From Cryptomeria japonica (lineage: Eukaryota; Streptophyta; Pinopsida; Cupressales; Cupressaceae), in contig NC_081415.1 in the NCBI RefSeq assembly GCF_030272615.1, positions 231,765,303-231,829,302 on the forward strand: a stretch of 64,000 nt of DNA. The letters are read 5' to 3'. Positions 34,301-45,309 of the stretch are shown one piece after another. Both the position numbers and the translations under genes were made by a program. The notes beneath the pieces were generated by a model. The model made no database searches and was not told where the DNA came from. It saw only the letters and a list, made by a program, of their open reading frames with translations. Position 1 is the stretch's first letter. Each line of letters begins with the position of its first letter.

Positions 34301-36105
34301 TGTAATGTTCCCTAATTAGTTACACTTTAAGTTAACGTAAATTTGGCCAAATCTATAAATAGGTAATTGAGTTTTATAGGCATACCTTTGTATACTGTTT
34401 TCCTGCAACAAAAATTAGAGAACATATATGAAATAATACTATAAACTGAAATACAAATTATATTAAATGATATCGATTCTACTATAATAATTACTGTTAC
34501 GATTATAATTGTTGGATATAATCAGATTATTATATTTCCTAGATGAAATCAGAGTATCATATAAGTCAGATAGTAGGTTAGTTACCAATCAATTTCCTTA
34601 ATACACTAGGGTAGGCTAGTTGGATAGGGTGTCCAAGAAATCATCCCTCCTAGGCCCAAGGGAAGATACCATATCCCCCTTGGCTCCATATGGCAGGTGT
34701 TAAGAATCCATCATGGAGTGGCGTACCCAGTGAGGTGTTCTATCGCCATTCCCCCTCATTGCAACAATCTTCTTTCTTAACCCCAAGAGCAGATGCTTCA
34801 CCCCTCTTGGTTCCATGTGGCAGGTGTTAGGTATCCACTATGGAGTAGTGTACTTAAGAGAGAGTCCCTTATTTACCATGAATCATTTGTGATATTCCAA
34901 TGAAGTTATATTTATTCAATTCATCTTATTATGACAGTCAGCTATATCTGACATAATTACCATATTACATTATATAACATAAGTGCCTTGAGTTGGATTA
35001 TCATTACGTTTCCTGTTAGTGTTACTTTGGGTCAGTGTTAACCATTTACTGTCATTATTCCATTACCATCAGTTTTGTTATTCTTTATAGTATTAGCATT
35101 ATATGAATTTATAGCATAACCATAATTTGTGTAAACTGAATTGCATTATGATTTCCTGAATTCATGTACAGATATATATTTATATGTTATGTCTAATAGT
35201 ACTGTTATTTTAATGCTGTTTGAATAAATATAATTTGCCCTTTTAACTTAATAGTATATTAACTGTTATTAATTTGATTAAGAACATTCACTTTAATTTA
35301 TATTCATTGATACACCTGTCTGGAATCCAATATATGTAATATACTGGCTGGAATATATCTTAATATGAATTCAGAAAGTCATGTAAATACGTACCTGTTA
35401 CTGCACTGGCTGTTCTGTCTTATTCCCCTTCACAAACTTAGCTATTACCTTTCCCTTCTTATCCTTACCGGCAGGCTTAGGCAAATCTTCTCGTGCTTCT
35501 TTCTTATTATTATCATTGAATGATTGATACAGGCTGATTGCGTGTGCCAGCCATGTCCACAATGTCTGTTTACTCTGATCACTCCTGATCCTTTTTCCGT
35601 GTTCTCTATGTTATTAATGAATTAATGTTAACACTAAGAACAAAGATAAGTTACTGCCTGTAACTTAATAACAGTTATGTTCTGATCTTATCAAATCATG
35701 ATCTCTCTGGATGCTTTGATTCCATTTCCTTTATATTTCTCAATGTGAGGGAGAGGTCACACCTCTTCATCATGTATGCCCTTTGGCAAGAGACACACCC
35801 TTTCACCACTAGCACCCTTTGAAGGAGTGCAACTCCTCATTATTTGTGCCCTTTGAAAGGGACACAAACAATCAGATCTGCACATCTGATTCCCATATTC
35901 CCCTCCCAAATGAGGTTCTCTTACTCCCCTTTATATCTCATGTTTGAGGGAGTCACAACTTTTCATTTCATGCCTTTAACTATTTATCAAACTTAACTAA
36001 ATTTTAATTATTTTATTTTATATATTTTAATTTTTATTCTTTTATATTTTAATTTTATTATTAGTATTTATTATTAAATATTGTTTTCAAAATGGGGACA
36101 TTACA
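34301..36105 (-). repeat. 5' LTR of element F (right copy)
   Basis: 1,805 bp with the same edges as the left copy. On the minus strand transcription would start in this LTR. Confidence 0.95.
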
Positions 36106-36110
36106 CTTAT

Positions 36111-37739
36111 AGTGACATCTGAGCTAGATATGCTAATGCTTCAGCAGTCATTTCTTTATAATATTTGTTTCAAGGGGGAGAAGGCTGAGAAATGAAGATA
36201 ATTCATTATCAACATATATAGCAGAAGTTTAACCTTGCAGAAAGATAAAATGGCTGTGTCAGCTGTCCTATAGGCTACCTTTGGCGTTGTGGATGTTAAA
36301 ATTGTCCTATTCTATTCTATTATTTATCCAATGAATAAACTATAAAATCTTGCAGGCAATTCGCAGTAACATATGTAGATAGATGACCCATTTAAACAGA
36401 GACAAAAGGTACAAAAGAAATGAAAGAATGGAAGCATTACTAAATTGTGAGTATGTTGATATCTTGGAACAGGAGCAAGTTTACCTCTCAAACATGAGAT
36501 AAGAGTCTGTACTGATGGTCGATATAAATCAGTTTTTGTCTACCACAGCCATTCTCCAATGTAGCAAATACAATGTGTATGCAAGATCAATCATGGGATG
36601 GCCATTTGCATTCATGTTTTCATGATGATCCATCCAACTTGGCATATGATCATCATTTGGAATTTTGGTGAGGACAAAGAGCTCACTATTGATTATATGC
36701 ATTTGTACAACACCCATGACCACCAATCCATCCATACATGCCTATGATAACAAGTACCAAACTGGAATCGTACCATCTCTGCCTCATTGAATGCTGAATC
36801 ATGTACTGACGTTCAAAATGCCTCCTCTCACCAAAACAAGCTTTAGGTGAACCTTACTCTTCATTCATGTGTTCATCAGGTTCTAGATGGTCTCTCTTAA
36901 GGAATCAAAATTGATAAGGGCTTATGAGAGAAACATGGACATAACTCTTAGAAACAGTTCTCTTGTATGGCAAATAATCTCATGTCTCTGATCGGCTCAA
37001 CTTTACAAGTATTCCATTCTCAACCAGTGCTTTGGGTTAAGTATCTTCAGTGTTTCAGTAAGAAGACACAGCATTTGAATTCTTTGGAGAAGTCCACGTA
37101 CTTCAAATATTCTTTAATCTTCCTTCAATATCCTTCATTTGCCTGGACCATCTTTGATGGCTATTTTGTGACTCCCCACTGTATACACATCTTTCCTTTA
37201 ATCCATTTTGATCATTATAATTCAATTTTCTTGCAATTTCTTTAATAATTGATTTCATCTTTGCTGTTTAAAACAAGCTGCAGAATCTGCCCTAATTCTG
37301 AAAATTTGATTCCAAAGTGTAGCTTGAAGAATCCTTTCCAATAATTGGAATTTTTATGCACCAAATGGAGCATGCTATCTGTTGTGACCATTTCACACAT
37401 CACCCCATTGAAATGGGGACCCCCTCTTTTGCTTCCAACAGTAGCGGTCAATTGGTCAGGTGGTTAGTTCTCAAGGTTAGGCTCCAAAGTGAAGTTTCCT
37501 TCGTCTAAGGTTTTGTAGACCTTAATAAGCTAAACATGATGTTTATAGGTTAAGAGGTGTGTAGAAGGATTGAGATCATTAATGTCGCTTAGCACTAGGT
37601 CAATTAGGGTTTGCATCAATTGTATTGAAGCATCAAGTTCTAGTGCGAAGGAAGCTTAGATGACTAAGGATGAAGTATTGAATCAAGATTTGGGAATTTG
37701 CCAAACTTAGTCTCAAAATCAGGATTGAACTTTGAATGT
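36111..37739. other. Intron DNA between F and D, no gene recognised
   Basis: It continues the sequence interrupted by F (TTCAAGGGGGAGAAGG near 36170 looks like a stray polypurine tract). The left boundary of element D may lie near 37440 but no LTR edge is visible there. Confidence 0.35.
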
Positions 37740-38150
37740 GAATAAGTTGCAATGGTCTCTCAATTTACCACCTTGGTGATTAACTCGCAATGTTTTTTTT
37801 AAAAAAAGTTGCTAAGGTGTCAGATTGCAATGGTGACCTAAAAATCCGACTTGAGGATCAAATTGCAATGCCCCTTTAAATTTCCGCCAAGGTAATTGCT
37901 TGCAAAGGTCATCTAGATTTTCACCAAGGTAGGTAACTTGCAATGACCCCATGAAATGCCGCCTTGACCATTGCATGCAATGGTGCCTTAATATGCCGCC
38001 TTAGGTATTAACATGCAATGACCCTTCAAATTTCCGTCATGATCTTAGCATGCAAATGACCCCTTAAATTTCCGCCTTAGTTGCATGATTGATTGAAAAT
38101 CCGATTTGATGAAGAGTTGCAATGGGGTCTTAAAAAGCCGCCAATGTTGA
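37740..38150 (+). repeat. GCAATG repeat array upstream of the internal promoter of element D
   Basis: Nine or ten degenerate units of about 40-55 bp share TTGCAATGNCC, then AAATTTCCGCC, then TTAGGT or AAGGT. Good copies lie near 37862, 37935, 37975, 38015 and 38050. The array ends about 140 bp before the TATA box. Confidence 0.7.
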
Positions 38151-38281
38151 AAGATCAAAAATTAAAAGTTTTTAATAATACAAAGTCGGCCTTCAAAGAG
38201 TAATTAAAGCTTTTTTTTGACAATGATGAAAGTCGGCCTAGGAAGGTTTAAAATGAAGAGACACACAACCTTTAGCCTCTA

Positions 38282-38294
38282 GCGCCTATATAAG
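38282..38294 (+). promoter_or_regulatory. Internal TATA box of element D
   Basis: GCGCCTATATAAG, identical to the E block. It lies about 890 bp upstream of the ORF3 start, with a repeat array before it. It resembles a complete core promoter for ORF3. Confidence 0.55.
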
Positions 38295-39064
38295 AAGAGT
38301 GGTGACGTTCATTCTAAAGCATCAATCAAAGCAAACAATTACAATCTGCTCTGCAATTCAAAGGCAGCGAACTGCATATGACAACATTCAGATTTGAAAT
38401 CAAAGAAGGGGAACTCCTACATCAGCAATTGTGAAGAAGACATCGAGTTGAAGATCAATGTTCAGATTTTCAAGGCGAATTTGAATCCTTACACATTGTG
38501 AGAGGAGTGAATTCACCTACAGTAGTGATTGTGATTGCAAAGTTGATCATTTCATTGATCGCACACTTATTTGCAAGGAAGAAGAAATCGATTTTAAGAT
38601 CAACATTTAGATCTTCATCCCTGAGATCACGATTTTAAAGGACAAATTCATCCACAATCTGCAATTTTGATAGCAAGTTTGAAGGGCGAAGTTATCTATA
38701 TCGGCGATTTTGATAGAAAAGTTGATCATTTCATTGATCAAACATAAATTGACAAGGAGAAGTGGAATCGATTTGAAGATCATTATTCTGATTTTTAAGA
38801 ACATTTTCAGATCAGAATCTGAGTGTGATCAACCCTACATCTGCAGATAAAAGGTGAAATAAGGTCAAATCAGACCTTAACATTTGGTAGACTTTCATTT
38901 ACAAGAATGCATTCCTATGCAAGAATACCTTTACAAACCCTAGGATTTGATAGATTGCTATAAAAGGATTGAAAGTTTACACTCTTTTCATTATTTTCAG
39001 GTCTGATTTTGTCTTAGAGCTGTAGCTTTCAAGTTTTGTCAAAGTTTTGTTTGCCTAAGCAAAG

Positions 39065-39178
39065 GTAAGATAGGGTGTTACTCAAATTGAATATCACAAA
39101 CCTTTTTATCCATCATAGTTCATCCCTCATAACTTTAAGAACCATATCTATCTAGTGACAATCTTGTATTGTTTGCAG
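39065..39178 (+). other. Predicted 114-bp intron in the ORF3 leader
   Basis: Donor AAAG/GTAAGA at 39065 and acceptor TTGTATTGTTTGCAG ending at 39178 are strong plant splice signals. The ORF3 ATG at 39183 follows after four bases. Confidence 0.5.
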
Positions 39179-39182
39179 GTCA

Positions 39183-42100
39183 ATGGCTGAAGCCAAGGCA
39201 CGAGGAAACAAGAGGCAGGTCCAGATGAAGAACAAATTGAAAGATACACTCTTTGAAACCAAGCTTACTTCCAAATGGTGAAAGATTGGTGACACCAACT
39301 TTGGACACACCGACATGGAGGATTTTCGAGATCGAGTGTTTGGTAGAGGCAAGTACACTTCTTCAAAGATGGCGAAGAAGCTCACAAGGAATGGCATCGC
39401 TCACATTGCAAGTTTCCCATCAGCAGTGCAATGCAGTGAATTGGTCCTAGAATGTGCGAGACATTATAACCCGAAGAGGAGAATTGTAATAGCACCAGAT
39501 GGGAGCAAGATAGCATACCTCACCGAGCTATCTATGGCGGAAGTGTTCAATGTGCCTACATATGATAAGTTAATCTACAAGAGTAAGGATAATGCACACG
39601 CACTATATTAGAGCAAGCCAAACATGTGCGATGATATTCTCAACAAGAATTGGGTCATAGAACCATGGAGTAGTACTAAGAGAGTACCCAAGAAGATGCT
39701 CCTCAAATCGGACTTCAAGGAAGGAATAGCTGAGCTCATAATGATGCTGAACAGAGTTATGGGATCCCCATAGTCTGCATCCTACGACTCTTGGATGTGG
39801 TACTACATAGAAGAAGTAATCAAAGGTGCCAACATAATCAATTGGGCTAAGATAATCAGTGATAATCTACATGAGCAGTTAACTAATGTTGAGCAAACTA
39901 AGACATTTCATATGAGCTCATACTTGATATACATTGCTGGCAAGATATGGGAAATACAAAGGTTTGAATTGTAGAGCATTTGTTGGACCATCAGAAGGAC
40001 AAATGCTCTCATACGATGCATATCCACAGTTGCATTTGAATAATAGCGTTGCTCATTTCGGAAGGGTGAATGATGCATTCACCATGCACATTGTGAGGAG
40101 ATTGCAAGGAGGCACTCATATCAGGCTATCCATAGAGTCAATGAACCTAATAAAGAAGTATGGATGTTGGTATACTCAAAATTCACATATTTGAGGATAC
40201 AAGGGTGTTCTTCATATGCCTATCGATTACCAAGATATCCTACTGACAGGATGGTGTTGTTAGAATTGTCCAGACAATTGCTAGAATATGATACAATCAA
40301 GAAGAAAAGGAAGAAAGCAAAGACTACTTTCCCGATCTCGGTGGGAAAGTCACTTGAAACATGCCCCCCCTATTTAGCAATACAAGCAAGAAGAAGAATT
40401 ACAATACTATAATCTCAAGACTCACACCTCAAGAAGCTATTTTGATCCTTATCATAACATCCGAACAGTGAATAAAGAGAGGTTTCCCCACATCATGCAT
40501 ATTGAGGATCATTGGGCTAATGCAATCGATGATTTCGAGATAAGAGAAAGAACATACTCAAGGTTCTCTCTCAAATTGATCAGGCAAACAAAAGTATTGC
40601 GGGTACCAGATCAGATTGAAGGAGACGAAGATGTGGTATTACCACACTACAAGAAAGAAAAGGACAAGCCCCTTTCTTCAATAGATTGGTATGCTCCTGA
40701 GGGGACTCAATTAGAAGTTGTAAATCAAATAGTGCAAGACAATACTGGGAAATGGATATTGTATCAAGCAGATAAGTTGAGAACAAGAGGCATCACTTTG
40801 ACATATGATCGAATGGATAATGAAGAATCATCATCCTATCAATATGAAAATTCAGAGGAGTCCGAAGATGAAAATACAAGAAATGAAGCAAACACACAAG
40901 GAGAGAGCAATCAACAAGATATTCCTGAAAGTTCACAAGCTCAAGCAAATAAGAGGAAAAGGATGGATGATAATACAGCTCAGCAAAAGAAGCAAAGATC
41001 AGGAAATACTCCATCTACCACCAGTACTCCTTCTGGAAGAGAAGTGAATATCTTTGTAGACATGAATGTAGCATTGAAAGGGAAGAATATCTCCCAGGAA
41101 GATGGAGTACTTTATAATACCCAAAATAGGAGTGTCAATGAATCTAATGACACCAATCAGGAAGAGAAGCAAGAGGTTAATTCACCACCTTATAATGAAG
41201 AACATATCTACGATCAACAGATCAATATCAATGAAGAAGTACAAGACATGGATGTTGAGGATCAAAATCAAGGACATCATAATGACACATTCATGGCTCC
41301 CAATAGCAATCAGCAACAATCTGATTTAGAAGACTTGGATGATCAGGCACCTGAATGGCTGAAAGAAAGAATGAAGAAGAAACCGGTAACGATAGTAGAT
41401 GAGGTTAGAGATTTGGATACTTTGCTTGCAACAGTGGAGCAGAATGAAGAAAAGAAGCCTAAGAAGTATTCCAGAATTGTGAAAGATGGATCCGGTTCAT
41501 GACTAGTGCAAGTAGCTGTTCCTAAATATGATAAGCCCAAGGATCAAATCGCTGCAGAAGATTATGGCATAAGGGAGATAGACATTGGTCCTATCACTCG
41601 CACTCAGGTTGTCGAAGAATTTAGAGGATCAACCTCTAACATGGAAGAGCAATTGGAGATCAAGGTCAGGAAGAAGCAATTGAAAGAGGAAATCAAGCAA
41701 TTGATAGATTACATCCATCGTATGTCTTCTAGACAAAAGGAAGATGCACCTCTTCCACCTCAAATACTTTCCAAAGAAACAGTTGAAGGGGCAGAAGAAA
41801 CAAGGATAATAGCTCAAACCACTAAGACATGGATTGAGAACGCTTCTCAACAAGCTAGTGTCTTCACTCGTGAGTATCTACAAACATATGATAGAGTCAC
41901 CACATTCTTGTGCAGAATCCAGAACATTACAGAGATATGGGATGAATTTCAGCTTATCAGAGATAAGACCATCCCGTGTTTGCAAGCATTGAAAGAAATT
42001 CCCAAACAAATGCTGATTGATGGTGGAGTGATGGATGCAAAAGCAGTCTATGACTTCAATAGATGGTATTGCATTTTGGTGATTAAGAAGGAAACATTTG

Positions 42101-42520
42101 ATAAGACACAGGATGATTGCATCAAGATGGAGGAATCACTCAAAGCAATTCAAGAACAATTCATCATTTCAACTAGAGAAATGTTCTTGCAAGATATGCT
42201 TGATGAAGATGGTTTTAGTGTTGAGGAGCTGCATAATCAAATAAAGTCTATCTTCTTGCCAACCACAGGATTCTTAGATGCTGTTTTGATGGGAGCATGT
42301 TCATTCATGGCTTTCATGGGGATGTTTTGAAAATAGGAAATAGAATGGCAAAAAGTCTTTGTTACTTGTGTTGATGCATTGGAGGTGATCGAGTTCAAAC
42401 TCGATAATTTGCCCAACCTGTTCATGGAAGAGCTCAACGCGATGATGTCCAGATTCGTTGCATTTGTTATCAGAGAGAAGGATCAAGGAAATGAGCTTCT
42501 AGAAGAAAGTTTGTTATGAG
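39183..42520 (+). pseudogene. Element D ORF3: about 1,110-codon relative of the A/B extra gene, broken
   Basis: Starting MAEAKARGNKRQV, the N-terminal domain reads ELSMAEVFNVPTYDK near residues 118-132 and IINWAKIISDNLHEQ near 217, then KTFHMSSYLIYIAG. These align with TRVFGIPG and YDWASVLADRMEE...KTFYM of the B protein. After frameshifts near 39930, 40165 and 40400 the frame at 40468-42520 is long and open but for a TGA at 41500 and stops at 42328. The middle is acidic, Gln/Asn-rich and disordered, with a nuclear-signal-like KRKRMDD. The end is helical (EQLEIKVRKKQLKEEIKQL). Other stops: TGA 39279, TAG 39609, TAG 39771. Function unknown. Confidence 0.65.
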
Positions 42521-42527
42521 CTGCATG

Positions 42528-43514
42528 TGATGTTTATTTTCTCATTGGAGGAGATTTTCTCAAAGTTTGTGCCAAAACATGCCTTATTTCTATTGGTTGA
42601 TTATGTAATTGGCTAGTTGGCCACAACTAACCCTAATTAGGGTTTTGATCTCAACCGTCCATTTTAGGGCAATCTTGGCCCTGTATTTCATTTTGGAGCT
42701 CTATATAAGCTGCCATTTCTTTATTTGAATGTAATGAGAGAGATTTGAACAATTGTTGCTACTTTGCTGCTAGATTAATAAAGACATTGATGTGTGGTGT
42801 TTTCTATTTAATCTTTGGAGCAAATGCATGGTTATTCATCTTCTCAATCTAAGTTTTGGAATTTTGTTTAAGTGTTAGAATTAAATGTTTAGATTGAATG
42901 ATGGAATGTTGTGTATGATTTATTGTGAAACTCATAATCCATACCACTAGCCTCTTACTGATTGTAAGTGTGCCGTGCGTGGTCAACTGGGATCATTGAA
43001 AGTGCTTAAGTTCAGTTGTTGCTTAATCATGGATATGCATTTAATTGATGGTGTCTATGCTTAGTAACGATTTGAAAATCCTTGTATGCCCCTAGAAGAT
43101 TGCACTAGTTTTGGTAGTTGTTGTTGCATGGCAATACTAAGATTAGTAGAGTTTCACTTGAATTGTCCTCCATCCATCTATTCTTAGGAATAGCTTAGCT
43201 TAGCATCTCTAAACCCTCATTATTTGCAATTTTTTGATAAACCTTTAGTAGTAGTAGTAAGTGAGCTTCATTGCGTATCATTGGTAAAGCATTTCGTTAA
43301 GTCTTCTCATATGTAAGGCCCCTTAGAGGAATAGCAATCACAACGACCAACTGTGCTTATCCACATGTCGTGACCCGACATTCATGAACCTTGGAGTTGC
43401 CTCAAGTGATCCTTAAGCTAATCTTCAACATTTGAGTAACTTTGTTCAAGAGAGGATAAGATACTCTTGGGTATTTTATTCTATGTGAGATCGTGTCTAA
43501 AAAAGACATCAATA
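42528..43514 (+). repeat. LTR of element D
   Basis: Starts near TGATGTTTATT and ends near GACATCAATA. It shares with E the palindrome AACCCTAATTAGGGTT (42629-42644), a TATA box (CTCTATATAAGC at about 42701), CTTGGAGTTGCCTC, AAGAGAGGATAAG and GGTATTTTATTCT, in the same order. The edges are approximate. Confidence 0.65.
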
Positions 43515-45189
43515 CTATCCAGTCCTGAAAGGGGGATGTCCTCTTTGAGTCCCCAATTCCCTGGAACATCATGGACATCATCTGGACACCTGAGGATGTG
43601 TCCGCGTGGAACATTGAGATTTAGTTGTAATTTTTTGAAAAGTTTTGTTTCTTTTTTCCATGCTAGTGAATAGTATAAAGGAGAGGTTCTTAGATTCAAT
43701 GTTATTATTCCAAAATTGCATCCAAACATCTTGTTAAAATATTGTCATTAATGGCATTAAGCATCAGAAATATTGATGTCTATTATATGATCCTTATGTC
43801 TATTTGTGCTACAGCAGATCGAACAAGCAAAGTCCATCATATGATCCTTATATTTATTTATGCAACAGCAGATTGAACAAGCTAAATGATATGGCTCTGA
43901 TCAAACAGGATGATAATCATTTGCCATGATATAAATAAAGAAGCAGATTGAACAGAGATAAAACAGATTGAACAGAGACAGATCAAACTAATATTCACTA
44001 GTGAAGCAAATTGATAACTAATTGTCACGATGACAACTAGAGAAGCAAATTGATAATTAAAGACTCAATTTGATAATATTTTTTAATTTGATTGAAAGCT
44101 TTGTCTTGTCTGTTTGATAAGATATGAACTTGTTAAAATTATTAGTTATGAAAAACCACGGTGATAGATATTAGTTGTGTTGAAAAGTCACGATGGAAAC
44201 TGTTGTTGAAAAGTTGTGTTGAAAAGTCATGATGGAAACTGTTGTTGAAAAGTTGTGTTGAAAATTCACAGTTTAACTGTTTCCAAATGCCACGAGTTAA
44301 CAAGGTGACTCTTTGGACAAAATACATTATGTTGCATAAAGTTATATATATGGATATACACAGCAGTTCGAAAAAATGGGAATAATATTGGAGACTGTTA
44401 TTATCATTGATCAGGTCTGCTAATTATATCAGAACAAAAGGAAGGATGTATGGTTGCAATGGAGAATCAGTGCTGAGTTTATAGCAGAGTCAAAGACAGT
44501 CTTAATACAGATTGTTGAAGAAAAAGGATGATTATGATTATGACAGATCTATAAGCAGCATTTATAATCAGATTTTCTCAGAATTAAGTGATCAGCATAT
44601 AAGGTTGATGTGGAAAGCATAACTCTTGTAAATACTAAGATGAATGTGGGGTTGGTGCCTCTACCAATTGTAAAAATCATATTTATACATAATAAAATAT
44701 TTAGAGCATTTTTATTTGCCTTGTGTACTTGTATTGTTGATAAAATTAAATTCTGAAAAAGAGTGTTATGCTGATTCACCCTCGCCCCCCTTCAGTATAA
44801 CTGTGGGACCAACACATCTATCAAATTAGTTTATCATCTTAATAAGTTTTGATCATTTTATTGACATCCCAATTCTTTCTAATTTTTATCAATTTCTTCT
44901 TGATCAAAACATATGTGTGGGATTCCTGCTTTTTTTTTCCTACTCACAATTTTGTTAACATGAAATAAATCATTGAATTGGTGTGCCTGGGCCTCAATAA
45001 CTATTTGGATCCATGATCTGTCAACAACTTAGTTTTTATTCATCTTTAAGTCTTTTATTTATCATTTTCAAGTAGTGAATATTGTTGATTATTAGGTCCT
45101 TTTTGTTCATTTGCTTCTCTTATTCTTTGGTAGAGGCCGAAGTTTGCAGTAGCATATATTCTCAATATATCTAGTGTGTTAATTCACAG
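43515..45189. other. Intron DNA with short tandem repeats, possible LTR end
   Basis: Three copies of a 39-bp unit (GTTGTGTTGAAAAGTCACG) lie at 44173-44275, and a loose 56-bp duplication is near 43790-43900. At 44780-44815 the minus strand reads TGTTGGTCCCACAG then GAAGGGGGGCGAGGG, which looks like a copia LTR start, but its other end was not found. GCGTGGAACATTG near 43604 resembles a decayed terminus of the hAT family at 11846. The stretch ends with the exon 2 acceptor. Confidence 0.35.
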
Positions 45190-45309
45190 CTGTAGCCAAG
45201 GCAATGAGGCGAGTGGCAGAGGGGAAAGCTCATGCACAAGAAGAAGCGGCTGATTGGAAGAGGAAATATGAAATAGAACGGTTACGAAATTCGCTGCTAG
45301 AACAGAGAG
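45190..45309 (+). CDS. NADK1: Host exon, conserved N-terminal helix of NAD kinase-like protein
   Basis: Acceptor TTCACAG and donor GTGAGT bound a 120-bp exon. Two bases complete the codon left by exon 1, and one base is left over. The peptide VAKAMRRVAEGKAHAQEEA followed by ADWKRKYEIERLRNSLLEQR is a charged amphipathic helix. It closely resembles, from memory, the AAAKAMRR...AQEEAARWKRKYELE segment before the catalytic domain of plant NADK1 proteins. Those enzymes make NADP from NAD in the cytosol. No catalytic motif (GGDGT) is in the window, so the identification depends on this helix alone. A search against plant proteins would decide it. Confidence 0.6.

Larger units (their letters stand above)
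30273..36110 (-). mobile_element. Element F: large non-autonomous LTR retrotransposon (LARD-like)
   Basis: Two direct repeats of about 1.8 kb (30278-32084 and 34301-36105) flank a 2.2-kb interior. The outer five bases, CTTAT at 30273-30277 and 36106-36110, are identical. The minus strand carries a tRNA-Met primer site next to the right LTR and a G-rich tract next to the left one, so the element runs right to left. No gag, protease, RT or integrase can be read inside. It would need proteins from another element. Confidence 0.95.
37740..43514 (+). mobile_element. Element D: partial LTR element carrying a long ORF3
   Basis: In order: repeat array, TATA box, leader with an intron, broken ORF3 and an LTR related to that of E. 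No gag or pol is present upstream; either they were deleted or D is a non-autonomous carrier of ORF3. No target duplication can be checked because only one LTR is seen. Confidence 0.6.
10896..45189 (+). other. Giant phase-1 intron, 34.3 kb, packed with transposons
   Basis: The donor GTAAGT at 10896 and acceptor TTCACAG ending at 45189 join exons whose phases fit exactly (one base plus two bases). Inside lie two hAT elements, a chromovirus relic, elements E, C, F and D, and a copia-like LTR. Introns of this size are known in conifers and other gymnosperms. I saw no host exon inside. Confidence 0.6.

Noticed and set aside
43519-43616. Possible short MITE ending GCGTGGAACATTG
   Set aside because: The left end does not mirror it and there is no 8-bp duplication.
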